The position numbers were made by a program, and so were the translations under genes. Shown piece by piece: positions 49,693 to 58,527 of a stretch of DNA of 64,000 nucleotides. Numbering within the stretch: the stretch's first letter is position 1; each line of letters begins with the position of its first letter. Under the pieces are notes generated by a model. The model worked only from the letters and a program-made list of their open reading frames with translations, did no database searches and had not been told where the DNA came from. The stretch comes from Haloplanus sp. GDY1 (GTDB lineage: Archaea > Halobacteriota > Halobacteria > Halobacteriales > Haloferacaceae): positions 1,860,001-1,924,000 of the forward strand of contig NZ_CP098514.1 of assembly GCF_023703775.1 (NCBI RefSeq), in the 5' to 3' direction.

Positions 49693-50496
49693 TCACTCGA
49701 TTCCGTCACACAGGTCGCCGACGACCCGTTCGGCGGTCAGCGCCGCCACCCGACGCTCCCCGAAGACGTCGCGCGCGCTCTCGGCCGCGTCGGGGTCGAC
49801 GGCGAACGCGACGCCCGGATAGGTCACGTCCGCGAGGACGAGCGGCGTCGCCGGCGCGGTGGGCACGCCCGCCGGCCCGTCGAGGGACTCGGGACCGAGG
49901 ACCCGATCCACGCGCTCGGGGTCGCTCTCGCCGGTACCGACCGCCCGGACCAGCGACGCGATCCGACGGACCATGTGCCGGGCGAACCCGCCCGCCGAGA
50001 GCGTCAGGACGAGGAACGCCCCGTCCCGTTCGCCGGCCGCGTCGAGGCGCCGGACGGTCCCCTCGTCGTCGGTCGTGAGGTTGTGGAAGTCCGCCTCGCC
50101 CGAGAGTCGGTCGAGCGCCGCGCGGGCGCGGTCGTCGTCGACGTCGGGCGCGTACAGGTGATAGCGGTAGGTGCGCCGGGTCGCGTCGTGGGTGGCGTGG
50201 AAGTCCGCGGGAACGTCGGCGCTCGCCCACGCCCGGACCGTCCCCGGGAGCTCCCCGTTCAGCGCGGCGGGCGAGAGCCACTCGGGCGCCTCGAAGGCGA
50301 CGGTCTGGGCCAGCGCCGAGACGCCGGCGTCCGTGCGCCCCGCGGCGGCGTACCCCCGCGGCACGTCGCCGTCGAGGACGCCGAGGGCACGGAGCGCGTC
50401 GAGGAGGGCGTCCTCGACGGTCGGCCGGTCGGGCTGGCGCTGGAAGCCCGCGTACGGCCGACCGTCGTAGGCGATGCGGAAGGCACGGGTCGGCAT
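49693..50496 (-). CDS. truA: tRNA pseudouridine synthase A
   Basis: A 267-residue TruA, converting uridines of the tRNA anticodon arm to pseudouridine. The start RAFRIAYDGRPYAGFQRQ, the catalytic AAGRTDAGVSALAQ (Asp nucleophile) and FARHMVRRIASLVRAVG are diagnostic. Single gene, with the repeat and hairpin at its 3' end. The nrdB gene is upstream on the same strand, 90 bases away, so truA may be read from its own promoter. Confidence 0.95.
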   Translation of the reverse strand: MPTRAFRIAYDGRPYAGFQRQPDRPTVEDALLDALRALGVLDGDVPRGYAAAGRTDAGVSALAQTVAFEAPEWLSPAALNGELPGTVRAWASADVPADFHATHDATRRTYRYHLYAPDVDDDRARAALDRLSGEADFHNLTTDDEGTVRRLDAAGERDGAFLVLTLSAGGFARHMVRRIASLVRAVGTGESDPERVDRVLGPESLDGPAGVPTAPATPLVLADVTYPGVAFAVDPDAAESARDVFGERRVAALTAERVVGDLCDGIE

Positions 50497-50586
50497 CGGC
50501 GGGGGTCCGGGCGCCGCGAAGTTATAGGTCGCGGATCGACGGCGGGGCCGAGACGACGGCCGGGGGACGACGGCAGTCGGCCGCCC

Positions 50587-51579
50587 TCACCAGTCCAGCG
50601 ACCCGCCGCTCCGGTACTCCGTCACCTGCGTCTCGAAGAAGTTCTTCTCCTTGTTCAGGTCGACCTGTTCGGACATCCACGGGAACGGGTTGTCGGTGCC
50701 GTACTGAGCGGGGAGATCCAACTGTTCGAGCCGTCGATCCGCGACGTGTTCGACGTAGTCCGCGAACCCCTCGCCGCTCATCCCCAGCACGTCGTCGGGA
50801 CACGCCTCGTGGGCGTAGATCCGTTCGAGTTCGACCGCCTCGGTGACGAGGTCGGTCACTTCCCGACCGAACTCCTCCGTCCAGACGCCGGGGTTCTCGG
50901 AGCGGATCTGGTTGATCAGGTCGACGCCGAACCCGACGTGGAGCGACTCGTCGCGCATGATGTACTCGAACTGCTGGCCGATGCCGACCATCTTGTTCCG
51001 CCGCTTCAGGCCGAGCATCATGGCGAAGCCCGCATAGAAGAACACGCCCTCCATGATGACGTAGAACCCGACCAGATCGCGGAGGAACTCGCGGAGGTCA
51101 GCGTCCGTCTCGATGGTGAACTCGTCGCGGTCGATGGCCCGCGTCAGGTCGACCACGAACTCGTCTTTCTCGCTGATCGACGGGATGCGGTCGTACATCC
51201 CGTACATGTACTCGGGGTCGAACCCGAGGGAGTCACAGCAGTAGATGAACGTGTCCGTGTGGATGGCCTCCTCGTAGGCCTGCCGGAGGAGGTACTGTCG
51301 GCACTCCGGCGCGGTCACGTACTCGTAGAGCGCGAGGACGACGTTGTTCGCGGTCAGCGACTCCGCGGTGGAGAAGAAGCCGAGGTTCCACTCGACGAGC
51401 CGTCGCTCCCCCTCGGTGAGCGCGTCGCCGTTCCACTGCCGGACGTCGTCCTGCATCGGGATCTCTTGGGGAACCCAGTTGTTCGCGACGCCGGATTCGT
51501 AGTACTCGCGCGCCCAGTCGTAGTCGATGGGCAGGATCTTGTTCGGGTCGTGCTGATCGTCGTTGGCGATTACTGGCAT
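50587..51579 (-). CDS. nrdB: Ribonucleotide reductase beta subunit, class Ic-like
   Basis: A 330-residue R2 protein housing the metal centre that starts the radical for deoxynucleotide synthesis. Metal ligands by alignment to E. coli NrdB are Glu73, Glu104, His107, Glu177, Glu211 and His214. The radical-Tyr place is Phe111 (EAIHTDTF where E. coli has ETIHSRSY), and the first ligand is Glu rather than Asp. Both are hallmarks of class Ic R2 with a Mn/Fe centre. It follows nrdA by 31 bases in the nrdR-nrdA-nrdB operon. Confidence 0.93.
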   Translation of the reverse strand: MPVIANDDQHDPNKILPIDYDWAREYYESGVANNWVPQEIPMQDDVRQWNGDALTEGERRLVEWNLGFFSTAESLTANNVVLALYEYVTAPECRQYLLRQAYEEAIHTDTFIYCCDSLGFDPEYMYGMYDRIPSISEKDEFVVDLTRAIDRDEFTIETDADLREFLRDLVGFYVIMEGVFFYAGFAMMLGLKRRNKMVGIGQQFEYIMRDESLHVGFGVDLINQIRSENPGVWTEEFGREVTDLVTEAVELERIYAHEACPDDVLGMSGEGFADYVEHVADRRLEQLDLPAQYGTDNPFPWMSEQVDLNKEKNFFETQVTEYRSGGSLDW

Positions 51580-51610
51580 GGGTGTGTGGTGTGGGTCGGT
51601 CGGCGAGCGG

Positions 51611-54067
51611 TCACTGGCAGGCGTCGCAGGTCGGATCCTCGACCCGACAGAGGTCGTCGGACTCGGCGTCGGTCGTCTCGGCGTCGGTCGTCTCGGCGTC
51701 GGTCGCCGGCCCAGTCCCGGTGCCGCCGTCCCGGTGCTGAGTCTTGCCGTACTCCGCCATGTCGAGGGTCGACTTCTCGATCTGTGAGGCGCCGAGGGTG
51801 CGCAGGTAGTAGGTGGTCTTGAGCCCGAGTTCCCACGCCGTCCGGTAGACGTCGTCAAGGAGCGAGCCGTCCGTACTCGGGAAGAACACGTTGTGCGAGA
51901 CGGACTGGTCGATCCACGTCCCGCGCGCGGCGGTCAGCCGCAGTTGGTGGCGCGGATCGATCTCGAAGGCGCTCCGGTACAGTTCCCGGACGTCCTCGGG
52001 GATCGCCTCGACGTCCTGAATCGAGCCGTCGTGGTACTTGATGCGGTCGACCATCTCCTCGTCCCAGAGGTCGCGCTCGCGGAGGGCGTCGACGAGGTGG
52101 TCGTTGACGACCGTGAAGTCGCCGCTCATGTTCGACTTGACGTAGAGGTTCGAGTACAGCGGCTCGATGGATGGGGTCGTCCCGTTGATGGTGGAGATGG
52201 TCGCCGTCGGCGCGATTGCCATCGTGTTGGAGTTGCGCATCCCGTGGTCCGCGACGTGTTCCCGGACGGCGAACCAATCCAGGGTCTCCGCCCGGTCGGT
52301 CGGGACCTCGACGCCGCGTTCCGCTTCCAGCAGGTCGACGGTGTCCTGCGGGAGCAGTCCCCGGTCCCACTTCGACCCCTCGTAGGAGGGGTAGGCGCCA
52401 CGCTCCTTCGCGAGTTTCGAGGAGTGCAGGATCGCGTGATACGAGACGAACTCCTGCCAGCGGTTGGCCGCCTCGACGGCGCGGTCGCTCGCCATCGGGA
52501 TCCCCGCCTCCATGAGCGCCTCGTGAAAGCCCATCGTCCCGAGGCCGATCGGCCGGTGACGCAGGTTCGAGCGTTCGGCCTCCTCGGTGGGGTAGAAACA
52601 GAGGTCGACGACGTTGTCGAGCATCCGCATCGCCGTCCCGATGGTGTCGGCCAGGTGTTCGCGGTCGAGTTCGCCGTCGGCGACGTGGGTCGCGAGGTTC
52701 ACGCTGCCGAGGTTACAGACCGCGTGTTCGTCCTCGCTCGTGTTGAGCGTGATCTCCGTACAGAGGTTCGAGGAGTGAACGACCCCCTCGTGGTCCTGCG
52801 GCGACCGGACGTTACAGGGATCCTTGAACGTGATCCAGGGGTGTCCGGTCTCGAACAGGCGGGTGAGGGTCTTCCGCCAGAGTTCCTCGGCGTCGACCGT
52901 CTCGTACTGGCGGAGGTCGCCCGCCTCGGCCCGCCGTTCGTACTCGCGGTAGGTCGCCTCGAACTCCTCGCCGTAGGTCTCGTGGAGGTCCGGCACCTCG
53001 TCGGGCGAGAAGAGCGTCCACTCGCCGCCCTCGCGGACGCGCTTCATGAAGAGGTCGGGGATCCACGCCGCCGTGTTCATGTCGGGCGTGCGCCGGCGCT
53101 CGTCGCCGGTGTTGCGCTTCAGATCGAGGAACTCGGGGAAATCGAGGTGCCAGCACTCCAGATACGCACAGGCCGCCCCGCGTCGCTTCCCCGAGCGGTT
53201 GATCGCGGCCGTCACGTCGTTGGAGATGCGGAGGAAGGGGACCGTCCCCGTCGACTCGACGCCCGTCGAGGAGATGAGCGACCCCGCAGCGCGGACGTTC
53301 GTCCAGTCGTTGCCGAGGCCGCCGCTCCACTTCGAGAGCTTCGCGTGGGACTTGTAGGCCTCGAAGATCCCCTCCAGATCGTCGGGGATCGTCGTCAGGT
53401 AACACGAGGAGAGCTGTGGGTGCCGCGTCCCGCTGTGGAACAGGGTCGGCGAGGAGGGGGTGAACTCGAGCGTCGAGAGGACGTCGTAGAACTCCTCGGC
53501 GCGCGCCTGCGGGTCGTCCTCGTCGAGGGCCAGCCCCATCGCGACCCGCATCCAGAACGCCTGCGGGAGTTCGAGCCGCTCGCCGTCGGTCGTCTTGAGG
53601 AAGTAGCGCTGGTAGAGCGTGTCCAGCGCCATGTACTCGAAGCGCTCGTCCCGCTCGGGGACGAGATACGCGGCCAGGGCGTCGAGGTCGAACAGTTCGG
53701 TCAGCCGGTCGTCGAGGATGTCGCGTTCGACGCCGCGCTCGACGTTCTCGACGAACGTCTCCCGGTAGGCGCGGTCGAGTTCGAAGCCCGTCAGATCCTC
53801 GCCGATGACCTCCCGGTAGTACCGCTGGCGGAAGACGTCGGCGGCAATGTGCTTGTACGCCGGTTCGCGCTCGATGCGCGCGGTCAGGACCTGGAGGATG
53901 CCCTCGAAGAGTTCCGCCTCGTCGGCGCCCTCGTAGAGGTTGCGCTCGGCCTCGGCGACGAGTTCGTCGACCGTCTCGTCGTCGACGACCTCGGCGTCGG
54001 CGGTGCGTGCGCGGTTCAGTACGGTTCGAACGGCGTCACTGATCGTCGTCGGTTCGGGATGACTCAT
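51611..54067 (-). CDS. nrdA: Ribonucleotide reductase alpha subunit
   Basis: An 818-residue class I R1. Cys222 (LSSCYL) and Cys451 (VCNLGSVNL) are the reducing pair; Cys436 and Glu438, with Asn434, in NLCTEI form the thiyl-radical site. The C-terminus DPTCDACQ gives the CxxC that re-reduces the active site. No ATP-cone precedes the R1 N-domain, so the overall activity switch appears missing. A short repeated linker (TDAET, a 15-bp unit three times) lies before the tail. Its start overlaps nrdR by 32 bases. Confidence 0.95.
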   Translation of the reverse strand: MSHPEPTTISDAVRTVLNRARTADAEVVDDETVDELVAEAERNLYEGADEAELFEGILQVLTARIEREPAYKHIAADVFRQRYYREVIGEDLTGFELDRAYRETFVENVERGVERDILDDRLTELFDLDALAAYLVPERDERFEYMALDTLYQRYFLKTTDGERLELPQAFWMRVAMGLALDEDDPQARAEEFYDVLSTLEFTPSSPTLFHSGTRHPQLSSCYLTTIPDDLEGIFEAYKSHAKLSKWSGGLGNDWTNVRAAGSLISSTGVESTGTVPFLRISNDVTAAINRSGKRRGAACAYLECWHLDFPEFLDLKRNTGDERRRTPDMNTAAWIPDLFMKRVREGGEWTLFSPDEVPDLHETYGEEFEATYREYERRAEAGDLRQYETVDAEELWRKTLTRLFETGHPWITFKDPCNVRSPQDHEGVVHSSNLCTEITLNTSEDEHAVCNLGSVNLATHVADGELDREHLADTIGTAMRMLDNVVDLCFYPTEEAERSNLRHRPIGLGTMGFHEALMEAGIPMASDRAVEAANRWQEFVSYHAILHSSKLAKERGAYPSYEGSKWDRGLLPQDTVDLLEAERGVEVPTDRAETLDWFAVREHVADHGMRNSNTMAIAPTATISTINGTTPSIEPLYSNLYVKSNMSGDFTVVNDHLVDALRERDLWDEEMVDRIKYHDGSIQDVEAIPEDVRELYRSAFEIDPRHQLRLTAARGTWIDQSVSHNVFFPSTDGSLLDDVYRTAWELGLKTTYYLRTLGASQIEKSTLDMAEYGKTQHRDGGTGTGPATDAETTDAETTDAESDDLCRVEDPTCDACQ

Positions 54068-54560
54068 GATTCGGTGTGGTCGCGGCGGACCCGCTGGCGT
54101 CGGAGGCGTCGTCGCCGTCGAGGACGGCGTCGAGTTCGCGGAGGAACTCCTCGGGATCGGAGAAGGCCTCGTAGACCGAGACGAAGCGGATGTAGGCCAC
54201 CTTGTCGACCGCGCGCAGTTCCTCGGAGACGACGTCCCCGACGAGCGTCGTCGAGACGATGCGCGTGTCGCGCTCGCGGAGCGCGTCCTCGACGCGGTCG
54301 ACGAGGGCCGTCACGGTGTCGTCGTCGACCGGGCGCTTCTCGACCGCCCGCTCGATCCCCGCACGCAGTTTGTCCCGGTCGTAGGGCTCGATGCTCCCGT
54401 CCCGCTTTTTCACCTGCAACGTCTCCCACTCGGGGCGCTCGTACGTCGTGAACCGGAACGAACAGCGCTGACACTCCCGTCGCCGCCGCACGGTCATCGA
54501 ATCGGTCGCGCCCGTGTCGACGACGTTGGTTCGGCCGTGGCCGCAGTCGGGACAGTCCAT
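54036..54560 (-). CDS. nrdR: Transcriptional repressor NrdR
   Basis: A 174-residue NrdR, the nucleotide-sensing repressor of ribonucleotide reductase genes. The zinc ribbon has CPDC and, after VRRRRECQRC, the second pair; the ATP-cone (VKKRDGSIEPYDRDKLRAGIERA) follows. The acidic tail after about residue 140 is lineage-specific. The ATG at MDCPDCG is the usual family start; a GTG three codons earlier is less likely. A palindrome sits at the expected operator place upstream. First gene of nrdR-nrdA-nrdB. Confidence 0.94.
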   Translation of the reverse strand: MDCPDCGHGRTNVVDTGATDSMTVRRRRECQRCSFRFTTYERPEWETLQVKKRDGSIEPYDRDKLRAGIERAVEKRPVDDDTVTALVDRVEDALRERDTRIVSTTLVGDVVSEELRAVDKVAYIRFVSVYEAFSDPEEFLRELDAVLDGDDASDASGSAATTPNHESSRTDDDQ

Positions 54561-54591
54561 AGTCGTCACTGTTCGTGCCTCCGGACGGTTA

Positions 54592-54608
54592 ACCCCATAT
54601 GTTGGGGT
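54592..54608. promoter_or_regulatory. Candidate NrdR operator: ACCCCA-N5-TGGGGT palindrome
   Basis: A perfect 6-bp inverted repeat with a five-base centre (TATGT on the plus strand) lies 32-48 bases before the nrdR ATG, touching the GGTTAACC box that looks like the core promoter. A degenerate copy (ACCGCA-N5-TGGTGA) starts 29 bases further upstream. Paired 16-17 bp palindromes are how NrdR boxes occur in bacteria; whether NrdR binds here is inference. Confidence 0.5.
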
Positions 54609-54721
54609 CGTCGGTGTCCAACCGCAACATCTGGTGACCGACGGTCGCTACTTAAATCTTACCAACGGACTTTAGATAGAACAAATCAGATTGAGTTCGG
54701 CGCGAGGATCGGCGACGGGAA

Positions 54722-55255
54722 TCAGGCCGGGACGGCGGCCGACTCGACGGCCGAGAGCGTCTCGCTCATGAAGTCCGGCAGGTCGTCGGGGACGCGCGAG
54801 GTGACGAGGTTGCCGTCGACGACGACGGACTCGTCGACGTACGTCGCCCCCGCGTTCTCGATGTCGACTTCGAGCGGCCAGTACCCCGTCGCCTCGCGGC
54901 CCTCGAGGACGTCGGCGCTGATGAGCAACTGAGCGCCGTGACAGATGGCGGCGATGGGCTTGTTCCGCTCGTCGAACGCCGCCACGACGTCGGCCGCCTC
55001 CGGCGCCTCGGTTCGCAGGCTCTCCGGCGAACCGCCGCCGGGAATCACGAGGAGGTCGTACTCGTCGGCCCACCAGTCGGCGTCGTGCTCGTCGATGGCC
55101 CAGTCCGCTTCGAAGGTGTACCCGTGTTTGCCGTCGATGGCGTCGCCGTCTGGCGTCGCGACGTCGACGTCCCACGCCTCCTCCTGGAGGCGGCGGTACG
55201 GATAGTTGAACTCGCTGTCCTCGAAGCCGTCCGTGGCGATGACGAGCCCCTTCAT
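54722..55255 (-). CDS. DJ-1/PfpI family protein
   Basis: A 177-residue DJ-1/PfpI protein. The nucleophile elbow AAICHGAQLL carries the Cys; LLVIPGGGSPESLR precedes it, and MKGLVIATDGFEDSEF at the start supplies the conserved Glu. Members act as proteases, deglycases or chaperones; the PfpI-type pattern fits a stress function. It has its own AT-rich promoter and stands alone between the nrd operon and hisS. Confidence 0.9.
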   Translation of the reverse strand: MKGLVIATDGFEDSEFNYPYRRLQEEAWDVDVATPDGDAIDGKHGYTFEADWAIDEHDADWWADEYDLLVIPGGGSPESLRTEAPEAADVVAAFDERNKPIAAICHGAQLLISADVLEGREATGYWPLEVDIENAGATYVDESVVVDGNLVTSRVPDDLPDFMSETLSAVESAAVPA

Positions 55256-55285
55256 GGCTCCACCGATCGATTGGTTGCGATTCTA

Positions 55286-55296
55286 CAAAAATATTG
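55286..55296 (-). promoter_or_regulatory. TATA-like box of the PfpI-type gene
   Basis: AATATTTTT on the minus strand lies about 35 bases before the ATG, predicting a short leader. The gap is AT-rich and otherwise featureless. Confidence 0.5.
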
Positions 55297-55378
55297 GGAA
55301 TAGTGGGGAACTGTGGCAACCGAACGGCCGTTAGCGCATCGGAAACGGACGGATGGAAAGAGAGAGCGAGTCCCTTTA

Positions 55379-56677
55379 TTACTCGAAGTCGTCGTAGGTC
55401 GGCCGGTCGCGGTCGCCGGGGAAGTCGTCGACGGGTGCGGTCGTCTGGTCGCCGCTCTCCATCTCCTTGATCGTCACCTCGCCGTTCTCCAGGTCACGCT
55501 CGCCGACGATGACGACCGTCTCGGCGTTGACGCCGTCGGCGTAGGACATCTGCGCGCCGAAGCTCCGACCCGCGAGGTCCGTCTCGACGACGTGGCCCCG
55601 ATCCCTGAGGTCGCGGGCCACCCGCGCGGCCGTCCCCCGCGTGTCGCCAACCGAGAGGACGTAGTAGTCCGTCGAGAGCGCCTCCTCGGGCCACTCGCCC
55701 GCGCGCTGGAGGAGCAAGGAGAGGGTGGCGTGGCCGGGCGCGACGCCCACCGCGGGCGTGGGCTGGCCGCCGTAGCTCTCGATCAGGTCGTCGTACCGGC
55801 CGCCGCCGAAGACGGCCCGGGACACCTCGCCCTGCGTGTCGAAGCACTCGAAGACGGTCCCGGTGTAGTAATCGAGGCCGCGGGCCGTCTCCAGCGAGAC
55901 GGAACAGTACTCGCGGACGCCGAAGTCGGCGGCGGCGTCCAGCACCTCCCGTAAGTTCCCCACCGCGTCGGCCACGTCGTCCGTGCCCGCGAAGTCCGTG
56001 AGTTCGTCGAGGTCCTCGCTCGCCAGCAACTCGTCGAACTGCTCGGCCTGCCCGTAGGAGAGCCCCGCCTCGTGCAGCAGGTCGTAGTACTCCGCGGGGT
56101 CGATCTTCGCCGACTTGTCGACCGCGCGGATCGCCTCGCGGACGTCCACGTCGGCGTCGAACGCCCGGAGGAGGCCGCCGAGGATGTCGCGATGGGAGAC
56201 CCGGAACTCGAAGTCCGCGGCCTCGAGTCCGAGCGCCGTGAGGGCGTCGGCCGCGTACGCCAGGATCTCGGCGTCGGCGGTCGGCTCCGCCGACCCGAAG
56301 ACGTCGACGTTGGTCTGGTAGAACTCGCGGAAGCGGCCCTGCTGGACCTGCTCGTACCGCCAGAACGGCCGGGTCGACATCCACTTGATCGGCTTCTGGA
56401 GTTCCTGCCCCTTCGCGACGACCATCCGCGCCACCGTCGGCGTCAGTTCCGGCGTCAGGGCGACGTGGCGGCCGCCCCTGTCCTCGAAGGCGTACAGTTC
56501 CTCGACGATCTCGTCGCCGCTCTTGTCGGTGTAGAGGTCGACGGCCTCCAGCGCCGGCGTTCCGATCTCGCGGAACCCGTACCGCCGGGCCGTCCCCTCC
56601 AGCACGTCGGCCACCGCCCGCCTGGCGGCCATCTCCTCGGGGTAGAAGTCGCGGAACCCCTTGAGTCGGTCGTACAT
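55379..56677 (-). CDS. hisS: Histidyl-tRNA synthetase
   Basis: A 432-residue class II HisRS charging tRNA-His. Motif 2 is in KWMSTRPFWRYEQVQQGRFREFYQ (seen in pieces) and motif 3 near the Gly-rich VFGGGRYDDLI; the HisRS signature LETARGLDYYTGTVFE is present, and the C-terminal anticodon-binding domain begins near residue 330. The ATG at YDRLKGFRDFYP is the standard start; earlier in-frame sequence overlaps the divergent transporter gene. Confidence 0.95.
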   Translation of the reverse strand: MYDRLKGFRDFYPEEMAARRAVADVLEGTARRYGFREIGTPALEAVDLYTDKSGDEIVEELYAFEDRGGRHVALTPELTPTVARMVVAKGQELQKPIKWMSTRPFWRYEQVQQGRFREFYQTNVDVFGSAEPTADAEILAYAADALTALGLEAADFEFRVSHRDILGGLLRAFDADVDVREAIRAVDKSAKIDPAEYYDLLHEAGLSYGQAEQFDELLASEDLDELTDFAGTDDVADAVGNLREVLDAAADFGVREYCSVSLETARGLDYYTGTVFECFDTQGEVSRAVFGGGRYDDLIESYGGQPTPAVGVAPGHATLSLLLQRAGEWPEEALSTDYYVLSVGDTRGTAARVARDLRDRGHVVETDLAGRSFGAQMSYADGVNAETVVIVGERDLENGEVTIKEMESGDQTTAPVDDFPGDRDRPTYDDFE

Positions 56678-56780
56678 GTCGCGTCGTCGGCGCCGGCCGC
56701 GCTTGAAACCTGCCCTTTCGGAAGCGGAAGCCCTTGCTCCCACACGGAGGTTGAGACGCCCCGACGGCGACCGGCCCTCC

Positions 56781-57737
56781 ATGTCCCTCGTCTCCGCGTT
56801 CACGTCGGCCATCCTCCCCATCGTGTCGGTCATGGGTCTCGGCTACGTGCTCGCCGCCGCGCTCGACGTCGACGTCGACCCCCTGAACGACGTGGCGCTC
56901 TATCTCTTCCTCCCCGCGCTCATCTTCTACAGCATCGTCACGACGACGCTCTCGGGCGGCACCGTCGTCCGCATCTTCGTCGGCGTCGGCCTCTTCGTCG
57001 CCGCCATGATGGCGCTCGCGGAACTCGCCGACCGGCTGCTGGGCGTCCCCGAACCCTACCGGAGCGCGGACGTGCTGGCGGGAGCGCTCCCCAACGCCGG
57101 CTTCTACGGCATCCCGCTCGCCGAGTTCGCCTTCGGCGACATCGGCCGGACGACCGCCGTCCTCTACATCACCGCGCAGTCGTTCCTGATGTACACCCTC
57201 GGCGTCTACGTCGCCTCCCGCGGCGGCGGCGAGGCGGGCATCGGCGCGATCAAGGAGATCTTCCGCCTCCCGCTCGTCTACGCCATCGCCGCCGCGGGCG
57301 TCGTCCGGTTCCTGGGGATCGCACCCCCCGCCGACGGCACGTTCATGTCCACCACCCAGCTCGTCGGCGACGCCTCCATCCCGCTGATGCTCGTCATCGT
57401 CGGCGTCCAGCTCTACGGCCTCGAGTACGGCAACGTCCGCCGGGTGATCCGACCGTCGATCATCAAACTCGTCGTCGCCCCGGTGGCCGGCCTCGGCGTC
57501 GCCCTCGCGCTCGGGGAGTTCGGCGACGTCGCCGTCGCCCGGGTGTTCGTCCTGCTGTGTGCGACGCCCGTCGCGCTCATCCCCCTCGCGCTCACCCTCT
57601 CGTACAGCGACGTGGCGGAGCGCGAGGGGCTCTCGGCCTCCGAGTACCTCACCATGACCATCTTCGTGACGACCATCGCCAGCGTCCCGGTCCTGACGCT
57701 CTTGATCACGCTGCTCCGGGACGGCGTCCTGCTCTGA
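56781..57737 (+). CDS. AEC family transporter (auxin efflux carrier-like)
   Basis: A 318-residue membrane transporter with about ten hydrophobic helices. ALPNAGFYGIPLAEFAFG and DASIPLMLVIVGVQLY are the two inverted-repeat hallmark segments of the AEC family. Substrates in archaea are unknown; relatives carry organic acids. Divergent from hisS with about 100 bases between. A second membrane gene follows 40 bases later. Confidence 0.88.
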   Translation: MSLVSAFTSAILPIVSVMGLGYVLAAALDVDVDPLNDVALYLFLPALIFYSIVTTTLSGGTVVRIFVGVGLFVAAMMALAELADRLLGVPEPYRSADVLAGALPNAGFYGIPLAEFAFGDIGRTTAVLYITAQSFLMYTLGVYVASRGGGEAGIGAIKEIFRLPLVYAIAAAGVVRFLGIAPPADGTFMSTTQLVGDASIPLMLVIVGVQLYGLEYGNVRRVIRPSIIKLVVAPVAGLGVALALGEFGDVAVARVFVLLCATPVALIPLALTLSYSDVAEREGLSASEYLTMTIFVTTIASVPVLTLLITLLRDGVLL

Positions 57738-57777
57738 TCGGCCAACGCTTTTGCCCGCTCGCTCGCTCGGTCCCCAC

Positions 57778-58527
57778 ATGGCAGCGACCGTTCGGGGAAC
57801 GATTCGGGGCATGGGACGGCGAGCGAATCCGGCCTTCGCCGTCGGCGCCGTCGCCGTCCCCGTCGCCGCCCTCGCCTACGCGCTCGTGTTCGCGCCCGTC
57901 GTCCAGCACATCTACGTCCACGTCATGGCGGGGGTGTTGTGGACCGGTATCGACCTCTTCATGGCCATCGTCCTCGGCCCGGTCCTCGGCGGCCTCCCCG
58001 TCGAGGAACGCGCCAGCGTCTTCCAGCGGTTCACGCCCAAGATGGCGTTCCTGATGCCGTCGCTCGCGCTCGTCACCATCGGCGGCGGCGTCACGCTCGC
58101 CGAGCGCATGGGGGTGTTCCCCCACGCCGACCCGTGGATCGCCCTGTTGACGCTGGCGTCGACCGTCCCCGCGCTCCTCCTGATCGGCTGGCAGTTCGAC
58201 GCCCTCGACGACCCGCGGTGGCTCGCCGCCTTCGCCGTGGCCCTCCTCGGCGGCGGCGCCTACCTCGCCGTCACCGCCTCCGCGTTCGGCATGACCTCGC
58301 CCACCATCCTCCTCGCGCTCGCCATCGTCACCGTCCTCACCGTCCTCGGCTTCGGCGTCCTCCTCCCCGGCGAGGTGCGCATCTACCGCCAGCTGGCGTC
58401 GGGCGACCCCGACCCCGAGGTGGTCAGCCGGATCGGGATGCGAAACGCGCGACTCAGCGGCCTGCAGGGGCTCTTCCAGCTCGCCATCGTCGTCGTGATG
58501 GTCTACCTTCGCTGGGGCGGGTTCTAG
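57778..58527 (+). CDS. Haloarchaeal membrane protein, CopD-like
   Basis: A 249-residue protein with about seven hydrophobic helices. HIYVHVMAGVLWTGIDLFMAIVLGPVL near residues 40-70 (given in pieces: HVMAGVLWTG, MAIVLGPVLGG) carries conserved His residues like copper-resistance D or DUF2269-type proteins, which may bind haem or copper. The assignment is weak. The ATG follows the AEC gene by 40 bases, so both may share a transcript. It ends in a CTAG shared with the convergent gene. Confidence 0.74.
   Translation: MAATVRGTIRGMGRRANPAFAVGAVAVPVAALAYALVFAPVVQHIYVHVMAGVLWTGIDLFMAIVLGPVLGGLPVEERASVFQRFTPKMAFLMPSLALVTIGGGVTLAERMGVFPHADPWIALLTLASTVPALLLIGWQFDALDDPRWLAAFAVALLGGGAYLAVTASAFGMTSPTILLALAIVTVLTVLGFGVLLPGEVRIYRQLASGDPDPEVVSRIGMRNARLSGLQGLFQLAIVVVMVYLRWGGF

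Noticed and set aside
51663-51707. Three 15-bp repeats near the nrdA end
   Set aside because: They code a flexible linker (TDAET) before the CxxC tail; this is described within the nrdA entry and not treated as an independent signal.
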